In this document: positions 8,292 through 15,967 of the stretch, one piece after another
How the letters are laid out: every line of letters starts with the position of its first letter
Position numbering within the stretch: position 1 is the stretch's first letter
NCBI RefSeq assembly: GCF_030160235.1
Contig: NZ_BSNY01000068.1
Location: 1-51,056, forward strand
Origin: Mesorhizobium huakuii
GTDB taxonomy: Bacteria > Pseudomonadota > Alphaproteobacteria > Rhizobiales > Rhizobiaceae
Direction: 5' to 3'
Length of the DNA stretch: 51,056 bases
Translations under genes and position numbers: made by a program
The notes under the pieces: generated by a model
Databases searched by the model: none
What the model was told of the DNA's origin: nothing
Seen by the model: the letters and a program-made list of their open reading frames with translations, nothing else

Positions 8292-10895
8292 ATGACATTG
8301 GCTTATAGTCCGACAGAGACAGTTGAGATGTTCCAACCAACCTCGACGGCCGATATGTTTTCCGGCCTTTCAGAGGCCGAGGCGCAAGCCAGGCTTGTCG
8401 CCGAAGGGTACAACGAACTGCCGAGGTCAAACCAGCGCACGCCGCTGCGGATTGCCTTCGAGGTCATTCGTGAGCCGATGCTGGCGCTCCTGCTTGGCGG
8501 CGGCGTTGTCTATCTCAGTTTGGGCAATCTGGAGGAAGCGCTGATCCTGCTAGCCTTTGCCACGATGTCGATCGGCATAACCATCATACAGGAGACCCGC
8601 ACCGAGCGTGTTCTGGAAGCGCTGCGTGATCTCACTAGCCCTCGTGCCCAGGTCATACGCGGTGGTGAACGCAAGCGCATTGCCGGTCGCGAGGTTGTTC
8701 GGGGGGATCTCGTCGTGCTGGGCGAGGGTGACCGCGTGCCGGCCGATGCCAGGCTTCTCCAGAGCCAGGACCTTCAGAGCGACGAATCGCTCTTAACCGG
8801 CGAATCCGTGCCGGTTCGAAAGGTTGCTGTCGGCGGCATCTCGTCGGTGAGCGAACGCCGGCCAGGCGGCGACGACCTGCCTTTCATATTCTCTGGTTCG
8901 CTGATCGTTCGCGGGTCAGGCATGGGCGAAGTCCTGGCGACGGGGCGACGTAGTGAAATCGGCAAGATAGGGCACTCCCTGAGTTCAATGGAGACAGAAC
9001 CGCCGCGATTGCAGGCGCAAATGCGGCGCGTCGTACGCATTTTCGCTATGGTGGGGGGTGCGGTCAGCGTCGTCGCGGTCCTGCTTTACGGGCTTCTGCG
9101 AGGCGGCTGGCTTGACGCTGTGCTCGCAGGCATCGCGCTCGGCATGTCCATGCTGCCGGAAGAGTTTCCCGTCGTGCTCACGATCTTCATGGCCATGGGT
9201 GCGTGGCGCATCTCACAAGCGCGCGTTCTGACCCGCAGGGCCGCCGCGATCGAAACGCTTGGCTCGGCGACGATCCTTTGCACCGACAAGACCGGCACGC
9301 TCACCGAGAACCGGATGACGATTGCCGAACTTCGGACGGCTGATGGAAAGTCGTTCCGGATGACGGACAGACCGGGCATCAGTCTGCCAGCGGCAGCCGC
9401 CGATCTGGTTGAGACGGGTGTGCTTGCCAGCGCCCAGATTCCCTTCGACCCCATGGAGGTCGCATTTCACAAACTCGGCAAGGAATGCCTGTCTGAGCAC
9501 AGGATTCTGGACAAACCGGATTGGGAACTGGTCCACGCATATCCGCTTCGACCCGGACTGCTGGCGATGTCGAATGTCTGGCAATCGACACGTGGCGATG
9601 GCAATTCGCTGGTTGCGGCAAAAGGCGCGCCAGAGGCGATCGGGGCGTTGTGCCATCTGAACGCAAGGGACTTCAAGGCCCTGAAGAACTCGGTCGAGGC
9701 CATGGCGGCCGAGGGGCTGCGTGTGCTCGGCGTGGCACACGGGTCTCATCGCGGCACCGACTTGCCGCAGACGCAACACGATTTCAAATTCGAATTTCTC
9801 GGGCTGGTCGGCCTGACGGATCCGCTGCGCGTGGGTGTTCCCGAAGCCGTGAGCGACTGCCGTTCCGCCGGCATCAGGGTGATGATGATCACCGGCGACT
9901 ACCCGGCAACCGCCAAAATGATCGCGCGCCAGGCTGGCCTCGATGTCGAAAGCGTCGTGACCGGCAGTGAGATGCAAGCGCTCGGTGACGACGAGTTGGC
10001 GCTGGGTGTGAAAACCGCAACCGTGTTCGCGCGCATCATGCCCGAGCAGAAGCTTCGCATCGTCAACGCGCTGAAGGCGAGTGGTGAAATCGTCGCCATG
10101 ACCGGCGACGGGGTCAATGACGCGCCGTCGCTCAAGGCCGCCAATATCGGGATCGCCATGGGTGGCCGCGGTACCGACGTTGCGCGCGAGGCATCGTCCA
10201 TCGTGCTGCTCGACGACGATTTCGGTTCAATCGTCAAAGCAATTCGGCTTGGCCGCCGCATCTTCGACAACCTGCGCAAGGCCATGGGCTTCATCTTCGC
10301 GGTCCACGTGCCGATCGCGGGCCTCTCGCTGCTGCCGCTGCTGTTTGGCCTGCCGATCCTGTTCGGGCCGATCCATATCGCCTTTCTGGAGATGGTGATC
10401 GATCCCGTGTGCTCGCTTGTCTTCGAGGCTGAAAGCGAAGAAGACGATGTCATGCGCCGTCCGCCTCGCAATCCGGACTCGCCACTCTTCTCCTGGGCGT
10501 TGATCGGATGGGGTCTGCTCCAGGGGACGCTCGCCTTCGTGCTTCTGGCGGGCATTTACCTTGTCGCCCTCGGCCAGGGCATGGCCGAGAACGAAATCCG
10601 GGCCCTGACGTTTTTCTCGCTGGTGCTGACAATCGTTGGACTGATCTTCGTCAACCGTTCCTTCAGCGCATCGCTTCTGACCGCGCTCATCAGGCCGAAC
10701 CGGTCGCTGATGATCGTCGTCGTGGCTGTCGCTTCGATGCTAGGCGGGACGCTCCTGTGGCCCTTTGCCACCAGTCTGTTCCGCTTCGGACCCCTGCATC
10801 TCGACGATCTGGCGGTGACGATTGCCGCGGGATTTGCCGTGCTGGCATGCCTGGAGTTGCTGAAACTATTCTGGCGGGAGCGACTGAAGGCCTAG
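8292..10895 (+). CDS. Cation-transporting P-type ATPase
   Basis: The 867-residue protein has the full P-type ATPase set: actuator motif TGES (169-172), phosphorylation motif DKTGT with Asp332, hinge motif TGDGVND (604-610), an N-terminal cation-ATPase domain and hydrophobic helices near 60-100, 245-300 and 690-860. The fourth membrane helix carries PEEFP (289-293), where Ca2+-type pumps usually have PEGLP, so the transported ion cannot be named. No CPC heavy-metal motif is present. The gene follows the Usp gene closely and precedes an AI-2E family transporter, inside a group of predicted FixK/FNR-controlled stress genes. A role in ion balance during low oxygen is inferred from context only. 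Confidence 0.92.
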   Translation: MTLAYSPTETVEMFQPTSTADMFSGLSEAEAQARLVAEGYNELPRSNQRTPLRIAFEVIREPMLALLLGGGVVYLSLGNLEEALILLAFATMSIGITIIQETRTERVLEALRDLTSPRAQVIRGGERKRIAGREVVRGDLVVLGEGDRVPADARLLQSQDLQSDESLLTGESVPVRKVAVGGISSVSERRPGGDDLPFIFSGSLIVRGSGMGEVLATGRRSEIGKIGHSLSSMETEPPRLQAQMRRVVRIFAMVGGAVSVVAVLLYGLLRGGWLDAVLAGIALGMSMLPEEFPVVLTIFMAMGAWRISQARVLTRRAAAIETLGSATILCTDKTGTLTENRMTIAELRTADGKSFRMTDRPGISLPAAAADLVETGVLASAQIPFDPMEVAFHKLGKECLSEHRILDKPDWELVHAYPLRPGLLAMSNVWQSTRGDGNSLVAAKGAPEAIGALCHLNARDFKALKNSVEAMAAEGLRVLGVAHGSHRGTDLPQTQHDFKFEFLGLVGLTDPLRVGVPEAVSDCRSAGIRVMMITGDYPATAKMIARQAGLDVESVVTGSEMQALGDDELALGVKTATVFARIMPEQKLRIVNALKASGEIVAMTGDGVNDAPSLKAANIGIAMGGRGTDVAREASSIVLLDDDFGSIVKAIRLGRRIFDNLRKAMGFIFAVHVPIAGLSLLPLLFGLPILFGPIHIAFLEMVIDPVCSLVFEAESEEDDVMRRPPRNPDSPLFSWALIGWGLLQGTLAFVLLAGIYLVALGQGMAENEIRALTFFSLVLTIVGLIFVNRSFSASLLTALIRPNRSLMIVVVAVASMLGGTLLWPFATSLFRFGPLHLDDLAVTIAAGFAVLACLELLKLFWRERLKA

Positions 10896-10987
10896 CCGTT
10901 CAATGAAACGATCAATGACCAGTCTTCTGTTGGGAAAGAGTTGGACGTGAAGAAAACTCCCGGACGAACCGTTTCGGTGTCGGCAAA

Positions 10988-12049
10988 ATGAGCGCAGACA
11001 ATCCACGAGTTCGTCGAAGCCAGGTTGGCACACTTGTCCTAGCGGCCGCCGCGATCGTCGGGATTGTCGTCTGCGTGCTTCTGACCGAGCCATTTTTGGG
11101 CGCGATCACATGGGCGTTGGCACTGGCAATCCTCTTTATCCCTTTCCATTCCTGGATCGAGACGAAGTTGAAACTCCCCAACCTTGCGGCGATGGTTTCG
11201 GTCTTGACGATCGTACTGCTCGTCGTTGTCCCCGCAGCTTTCCTGTTAGAGCGCTTGGTCGAGGAAGCTGCTTCTGGGGCAGCCTCGATCCGAACCCGGG
11301 TCGCTGATGGAGAGCTCCAACTTCTCCTGGACGCCCACCCCGGCATAGCACCTATTGGAAAGTGGATAGAGCAACAGATCGATCTGCCGTCGATGATGGC
11401 GAGCCTCGCAACATGGCTGAGCAACGCCGGTGCAACGTTCGTCAAGGGTTCCGTGCTGCAGGTGGCCGAAGTCCTCCTGACCTTCTACATGCTGTTCTAT
11501 TTCCTGCGTGATCGGAAAGCAGTCGCGCGCCTGCTCCATGATTGGATGCCGTTGGAGAGCGCCGATACCGAGCGACTGTTCCAGCGGGTTTTCGATACCG
11601 TTCACGCCACGGTATATGGGACGCTGGCGGTCGCAGCAGTCCAGGGTTCTTTGGGCGGGTTGATGTTCTGGATCCTCGGGTTGCCGACGCCCCTTCTTTG
11701 GGGCGTGGTGATGAGTCTGCTTTCCGTCGTGCCTGTGTTGGGTTCGTTCCTCGTGTGGATACCGGCAGCAATCCTCCTCTTGCTTGACGGTGATTGGGGC
11801 AAGGCCCTGATTCTCTCGGGCTGGGGCGGTATTGTTGTAGGCGGAATCGACAACGTCCTTCGCCCGATGTTGGTCGGCAACCAGCTGAGGCTCCACACGA
11901 TCCCAGCGTTCATATCGATGATAGGTGGGCTCGCCCTGTTCGGGGCTCCAGGATTCATACTGGGCCCCTTGGCAGTCACGGTGACTTTGCTGCTCATCGA
12001 GGTATGGGCTGCGCGCGACAAAATCAGCAACCGCCAGCAACAGGAATGA
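10988..12049 (+). CDS. AI-2E family transporter (PF01594-like membrane protein)
   Basis: The 353-residue protein has about eight hydrophobic segments (near 15-60, 65-90, 155-175, 210-270, 275-300 and 310-340) and the family's late signature around DNVLRPMLVG (near 288-297). The family includes the AI-2 exporter TqsA, Na+/H+ antiporters and many uncharacterised permeases, so the substrate is unknown. It sits 92 bases after the P-type ATPase on the same strand and may be the last gene of that operon. It converges with the VIT gene, with about 60 bases between the two stops. Confidence 0.87.
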   Translation: MSADNPRVRRSQVGTLVLAAAAIVGIVVCVLLTEPFLGAITWALALAILFIPFHSWIETKLKLPNLAAMVSVLTIVLLVVVPAAFLLERLVEEAASGAASIRTRVADGELQLLLDAHPGIAPIGKWIEQQIDLPSMMASLATWLSNAGATFVKGSVLQVAEVLLTFYMLFYFLRDRKAVARLLHDWMPLESADTERLFQRVFDTVHATVYGTLAVAAVQGSLGGLMFWILGLPTPLLWGVVMSLLSVVPVLGSFLVWIPAAILLLLDGDWGKALILSGWGGIVVGGIDNVLRPMLVGNQLRLHTIPAFISMIGGLALFGAPGFILGPLAVTVTLLLIEVWAARDKISNRQQQE

Positions 12050-12111
12050 TCTCACAACGTGATGCAAACCTGCGTAGGGGTCAAATCCCGAGCCGTCGGG
12101 CGGCCGACCTC

Positions 12112-12807
12112 TTAAACGGCCGTGCCCACCAGCGCGCCGATGCCGGCGGTGAGCGCCATGGCGAAGGCGCCCCAGAAGGTCACGCGCAACGTAGCGCGAA
12201 GGATGTTGGCGCCGCCCGCCTTGGCGCCTATGGCGCCCAGCAAGGCAAGGAAGAGCAGGGACGCAAGCGAGACCGCCAGCACGAGCATTGAGGCCGGCGA
12301 CACCAGCACCATGAGCAACGGCATCGCCGCGCCCACGCTGAAGGTCGCCGCCGAGGTCAGCGCCGCCTGGATCGGCCGCGCCGTGGTCATTTCCGAAATG
12401 CCGAGTTCGTCGTGGGCATGCGCGGCCAGCGCATCCTTGGCCATGAGCTGGTCGGCGACCTGGTGGGCCAGGTCCGTCTCCAGCCCACGCTTGACGTAGA
12501 TCTGCGCCAACTCCTCGCGCTCGAATTCGGGCTGGGTCGCGAGTTCCTGGCGTTCGCGGGCGAGGTCGGCATTCTCGGTGTCCGACTGGGAGCTGACCGA
12601 GACATATTCGCCGGCCGCCATCGACATGGCGCCTGCCACCAGGCCGGCTATGCCGGCGACCAGAACCTGCGAAGCCGGCGCTGCGGCCGACGCCACGCCG
12701 ACGATCAGGCTCGCGGTCGAGACGATGCTGTCATTGGCCCCCAGGACGGCGGCGCGCAGCCAGCCGATGCGCGACACCTGGTGGTTCTCGACATGCAGCC
12801 GGCTCAT
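12112..12807 (-). CDS. VIT1/CCC1-family membrane transporter (iron/manganese)
   Basis: The 231-residue protein starts with the family pattern GWLRAAVLGANDSIVSTASLIVGVA and GLVAGAMSMAAGEYVSVSSQ. An amphipathic cytoplasmic segment rich in Glu follows (about 75-140), then three C-terminal membrane helices. VIT/CCC1 proteins move Fe2+ or Mn2+ out of the cytosol; the Glu-rich segment corresponds to the metal-binding domain. The start codon overlaps the OsmC stop (ATGA at 12804-12807), so the two are translationally coupled and share the box at 13282. Confidence 0.9.
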   Translation of the reverse strand: MSRLHVENHQVSRIGWLRAAVLGANDSIVSTASLIVGVASAAAPASQVLVAGIAGLVAGAMSMAAGEYVSVSSQSDTENADLARERQELATQPEFEREELAQIYVKRGLETDLAHQVADQLMAKDALAAHAHDELGISEMTTARPIQAALTSAATFSVGAAMPLLMVLVSPASMLVLAVSLASLLFLALLGAIGAKAGGANILRATLRVTFWGAFAMALTAGIGALVGTAV

Positions 12808-13209
12808 GCTTTTCTCCTGATCTTGCCTTCGAGTTTCGTGGCCGCCGCAACTGTATTGGAAATCGTGCCGTACTTGCGGACATTCTTGTGCAGCAGCTCC
12901 AGTCGCTGGTCGGTTTCATCGGTGTCGACAACAAGCTCGTAGTCGATCGAGGCAATCCCCGGCGGGCTGTCGCGCCGAACGGCATGCAACGCAACCTTGA
13001 CGCCGCGCAGCTTGAAATCGAGCATCGACGTGACGCGCTCGATGCCCTTGATCATGCAGGCTGCAATCGCCGCCAGAAGCAGTTCGGCTGGATTGAAGGC
13101 ATCGGTCCGGCCCTCGAGGCTGGTGTCGAGAACAAGCGCGGCGTTCTTGGTCGTGGCCACGCTGCCTCGTGCATCGGTCCGTCTGGCTTCAATGCTGTAT
13201 TCGAACATG
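12804..13209 (-). CDS. OsmC/Ohr-family peroxidase-like protein
   Basis: The 134-residue protein has the OsmC fold pattern: an N-terminal strand set, then NPAELLLAAIAACMIKGIE with the single Cys of that helix, and a C-terminal Val/Asp-rich part. The family includes thiol peroxidases, but the usual second catalytic Cys is not seen here, so peroxidase activity is uncertain. The start is the ATG at 13209, preceded by AGG about 8 bases upstream; a longer reading to 13307 crosses the promoter. It is the first gene of a two-gene unit with the VIT transporter. Confidence 0.85.
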
Positions 13210-13281
13210 GTGCACCTGCTTGGACGCCCGCCTGGGAGGCATGCTATTGGCGCTTCTAGCCGGTGTTGGGGAGTTGGAGGT

Positions 13282-13295
13282 TGATCCAGGTCAGA
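13282..13295 (-). promoter_or_regulatory. FixK/FNR-type box upstream of the osmC-vit unit
   Basis: Read on the minus strand the site is CTGACCTGGATCAA, with one mismatch in the first half-site. A class II position (-41.5) puts the transcript start near 13247 and the -10 element at 13259-13254, which reads TAGAAG. The ATG at 13209 then has a leader of about 38 bases. It shares the half-site TGGATCAA with the boxes at 7346 and 14124. Confidence 0.55.
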
Positions 13296-13338
13296 AATCG
13301 CGGACAACTTGGAATGTCGATTGCTTCTGTCACCGTTC

Positions 13339-13788
13339 CTATCGGACGATCAACACAGGGACCGTGCTGAAGGAAAGCACCTCTGTCGCCTGACTGCCCA
13401 GTAGCAGTCTGGCGAGGCCCCGGCGTCCGTGCGCGGCCATAACTACCAGATCGCAGCCCCGGGTCTTGGACAGCTCAACGATTGCCTCCGCCGGCTTCCT
13501 ATTTTCAAGATGGACGGCCTCGGCTTGCACACCGAGCCGGTCAGCCGCTGCATTGCATTGATCTAGTATTTGCCCCGCGAAACGGCGCCCCTCTTCCTCG
13601 TATGAGACGAATTTTGCGCCGGCTGAATAGCCCGACATTGGACTTCCCCAATCAAACATTGGGAATGGCTCGGTGACATGCAAAAAGATAACCTTGGCCT
13701 TGAGGCGATTGGCGAGGGACAGTCCATGCGTAACGCCACTCCAAGCGAAGTCAGAACCATCCGTTGCAATAAGGAAGTGCGTGTAAAT
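13339..13788 (-). CDS. Universal stress protein (UspA family) without an ATG start
   Basis: The protein is a single Usp domain of about 149 residues: it opens with THFLIATDGSDFAWSGV and ends with the ATP loop AAHGRRGLARLLLGSQATEVL. Family members start one or two residues before YTHFLIATDGS, where this gene has ATT (13788-13786); there is no in-frame ATG or GTG between the upstream stop and that point. The nearest ATG (13793) is in another frame and gives an unrelated peptide. Either ATT is used, or the start has been lost by mutation. An ATG further in (13683) would remove the first strand and helix. The gene lies just downstream of the SHOCT gene and is probably in the same unit. Confidence 0.75.
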   Translation of the reverse strand: MYTHFLIATDGSDFAWSGVTHGLSLANRLKAKVIFLHVTEPFPMFDWGSPMSGYSAGAKFVSYEEEGRRFAGQILDQCNAAADRLGVQAEAVHLENRKPAEAIVELSKTRGCDLVVMAAHGRRGLARLLLGSQATEVLSFSTVPVLIVR

Positions 13789-13832
13789 CGCATTCGTACC
13801 TGAGCGAGCGATTGCGTCTGAACTGCGAAAAT

Positions 13833-14069
13833 TCAGTGCCTTTTCAGGTCACCTTTCATCTGCTCATACTGCTCTCTCGTGATCTCGCCGGAGGCGTAGC
13901 GGCGATCCAGAATATCTAGCGAGGCCGCTTCACGTGAACGGTCGCGCGTGGGTTGATGCCAAAAATAGTAGACAACACCAGCCGCGATCAGGATCAGCAG
14001 CAACGGGCCAAAGCCGAAGAATGGCATGCCCCAAGCTCCGCCGCAGCAATTGCTCCACCCCCACGACAT
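13833..14069 (-). CDS. Small SHOCT-domain membrane protein
   Basis: The 78-residue protein has one membrane helix (about 16-38, FFGFGPLLLILIAAGVVYYF) after a short Cys/Gly/Trp-rich N terminus. A C-terminal SHOCT motif follows (about 50-77: LDILDRRYASGEITREQYEQMK). SHOCT is a short oligomerisation-type domain found at protein ends; its role in such small proteins is unknown. The FixK-like box at 14124-14137 lies 55 bases upstream, and the Usp gene follows with a gap of about 45 bases. Confidence 0.82.
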   Translation of the reverse strand: MSWGWSNCCGGAWGMPFFGFGPLLLILIAAGVVYYFWHQPTRDRSREAASLDILDRRYASGEITREQYEQMKGDLKRH

Positions 14070-14123
14070 CGTAGCGAGTACTCCATCCTCGTGACACCAA
14101 ACAATCGGACGGCGCGCGTCGCA

Positions 14124-14137
14124 TTGCGTTGGATCAA
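14124..14137 (-). promoter_or_regulatory. FixK/FNR-type box upstream of the SHOCT-Usp unit
   Basis: The plus-strand sequence TTGCGTTGGATCAA (TTGATCCAACGCAA on the minus strand) fits TTGA-N6-GCAA and differs by one base from the box at 7346-7359. It is centred about 61 bases upstream of the SHOCT start. No good -10 element is seen at the exact class II distance. Confidence 0.55.
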
Positions 14138-14209
14138 ATCGCTTGGAGAATCCTCAGATGCGCGGGCCAAGTCACAAGCGCTTTGGGCTCCAGAATTGTC
14201 ATACGATGC

Positions 14210-14596
14210 CTAAAGTTGAGCTACCACGCGCTCAAGCTTCGAACGCACAACTTGTGCAGCTTGTTTGAGCGCCGGATTATCGATCGCTTGCATCGAGGCG
14301 ACCGGATCGATCGCAGCGACCTCAGTTTGTCCGTTTCCCGAATCCCGCACGACGACGTTGCACGGCAGCATCGTCCCCACCTTGTTTTCCAGCAGGAGAG
14401 CTTCGTGGGCCAGCGCGGGGTTACATGCACCGAGGATAATGTATTTCGGGAACTCTACACCGATCTTGGTCTTCAGCGTTTCCTGCACATTGATCTCAGT
14501 CAGCACGCCAAAACCTTCGGCCTTTAGAGCTGCTTTCGTTCGCGCGACGGCCTCGTCGAAGGCCGTCGGCAACATCCGACCTATGTAATACGTCAT
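14210..14596 (-). CDS. DUF302 family protein
   Basis: The 128-residue protein matches the DUF302 pattern: FDEAVARTKAALKAEGFGVLTEINVQ near the N terminus, then ILGACNPALAHEAL and GTMLPCNVVV. The two conserved Cys residues, one in GACNP and one in LPCN, are typical of this family; the function is unknown, with proposals around heme or sulfur stress. ATG 14596 is chosen because GGAGG precedes it by about 8 bases; an in-frame extension to 14695 is unlikely. It lies among stress genes but has no clear FixK box of its own. Confidence 0.87.
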   Translation of the reverse strand: MTYYIGRMLPTAFDEAVARTKAALKAEGFGVLTEINVQETLKTKIGVEFPKYIILGACNPALAHEALLLENKVGTMLPCNVVVRDSGNGQTEVAAIDPVASMQAIDNPALKQAAQVVRSKLERVVAQL

Positions 14597-14777
14597 TGAT
14601 TTACGCCTCCAAACAGACAAAAGCTCGCCAGGAGCACGCCCTGACTGCGTATCGCGCGAGCCGCAAGCGGACCATTCACACATCGTCGACGGCATCGACT
14701 ATCGCCGAAATACGAACGGAAGTTTCGACTTACATAGAACATAGCATCAACATCGATTGCACCGTCAAATAGCAAGT

Positions 14778-15965
14778 TTACTGGAGCATGACCTTGCTGC
14801 CTTCGGCAAGGCTGGCAGGTGGATAGATGACCACAATCTCGCCAGGTCGAACGCCCTGCGCCACGGCGGCAGTGCGAGCCGATAGGCGCGCCACCTGGAT
14901 CTCTCGCAGGTGAACGCGGCCCGCCTCGACAACGAAGACGCTCCAGGCATCGCCGCGCCGGAACAGGGCTCCGATCGGCACGACGATTGCCTGGTCGTTC
15001 TCGTCAACCACGATCTTGACCTCGACGCGATAGCCATCCCCCAGGCTGGTCCACGTCTCCCGTGGCGAGGTTATGTCGACAACGACCCAGACGCGCTGCT
15101 CCTCGACGCCGAGCGCGGAGATCTTGGTGAAGCCGGAGGGCTCGACGCGCCGCACGGCCCCAAGCAAATCGGTGGGGCCGCCCCAACGCTCGATGATCAC
15201 CTTGTCGCCCTCCCTTATCCGGGCGGCATCGGTCGTCAAAACGTCGACGGCGATTTCGAGATCGCCAGGATCACCCAGTTCGAGCAACGGCGCTGCCTGC
15301 GCGACAACGGTCTCGCTCTCCTGCATGACCCTGAGAACGCGGCCGTCTACGGGCGAGGATACCGGGAAACTCTCGCTGGTTTCGGAATTGTTGGCGGAGT
15401 TCAGTGCCGCGCGCGCCTGTTCCAGAAGATGCGTGGCGGCGTGCCAGCGCCGCTCGGCGGCATCGGTTTGTCGCTGCGTTGAGCGGAACAGGAATTCCTC
15501 ACGCTCCAGTTGAGCCGCGGCCGCCACGTTGCGCTTGACGAGCTCCCTGGTGCGTTCGAGATCCGCACTGGCCTGAGCCAGCAGCACCTTGGCCTGCTCG
15601 TGAAGCGATGCCGTCTCCTCGACCGCCGCCTCAGCGGCACCGACCTGGGCCTCGAGCTCTAGCCGCACGCGGGGGTCGAGAAGCGGCGAAACTGGCGGCG
15701 TAATGGTCGCCAGCTTCTCTCCCGTCCGCACGGTATCGCCGGCCTTGAGTGTCAACCTCTGGATACGCCCGGACAAGGGCGCCGACACCAGATAGCGATC
15801 CCGCACGCGCGTGCGGCCGTCCTCTTCAACCGTGTCCTGGAAGCGCGAGGTCACCACCTCGGCGGTTTCGACAAGGGTCGGCTGCGGCATCAGGAGCCAG
15901 TAGAAGCCCAGTGCCGCAAGCGCCAGCACCAGTGCACCGGCGATCGAAGTTGTTCGACGCTTCAT
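14778..15965 (-). CDS. HlyD/DevB-type membrane fusion protein (efflux adaptor)
   Basis: The 395-residue protein has an N-terminal membrane anchor (about 8-26), a biotinyl-lipoyl-like half (RYLVSAPLSGRIQRLTLKAGDTVRTG), a long helical hairpin (about 95-190), the second lipoyl half (SSPVDGRVLRVMQESETVV) and beta-barrel domains. It is the periplasmic adaptor of the ABC exporter encoded immediately upstream: the permease stop and this start are separated by two bases. The ATG at 15965 is chosen; a longer frame to 16406 runs through the permease gene and is a shadow. Confidence 0.88.
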   Translation of the reverse strand: MKRRTTSIAGALVLALAALGFYWLLMPQPTLVETAEVVTSRFQDTVEEDGRTRVRDRYLVSAPLSGRIQRLTLKAGDTVRTGEKLATITPPVSPLLDPRVRLELEAQVGAAEAAVEETASLHEQAKVLLAQASADLERTRELVKRNVAAAAQLEREEFLFRSTQRQTDAAERRWHAATHLLEQARAALNSANNSETSESFPVSSPVDGRVLRVMQESETVVAQAAPLLELGDPGDLEIAVDVLTTDAARIREGDKVIIERWGGPTDLLGAVRRVEPSGFTKISALGVEEQRVWVVVDITSPRETWTSLGDGYRVEVKIVVDENDQAIVVPIGALFRRGDAWSVFVVEAGRVHLREIQVARLSARTAAVAQGVRPGEIVVIYPPASLAEGSKVMLQ

Positions 15966-15967
15966 GT

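Noticed and set aside
14757-14768. TTGCACCGTCAA as another FixK-like box for DUF302
   Set aside because: The half-sites are four bases apart instead of six and the distance to the DUF302 start is 160 bases, so it does not match the other sites.
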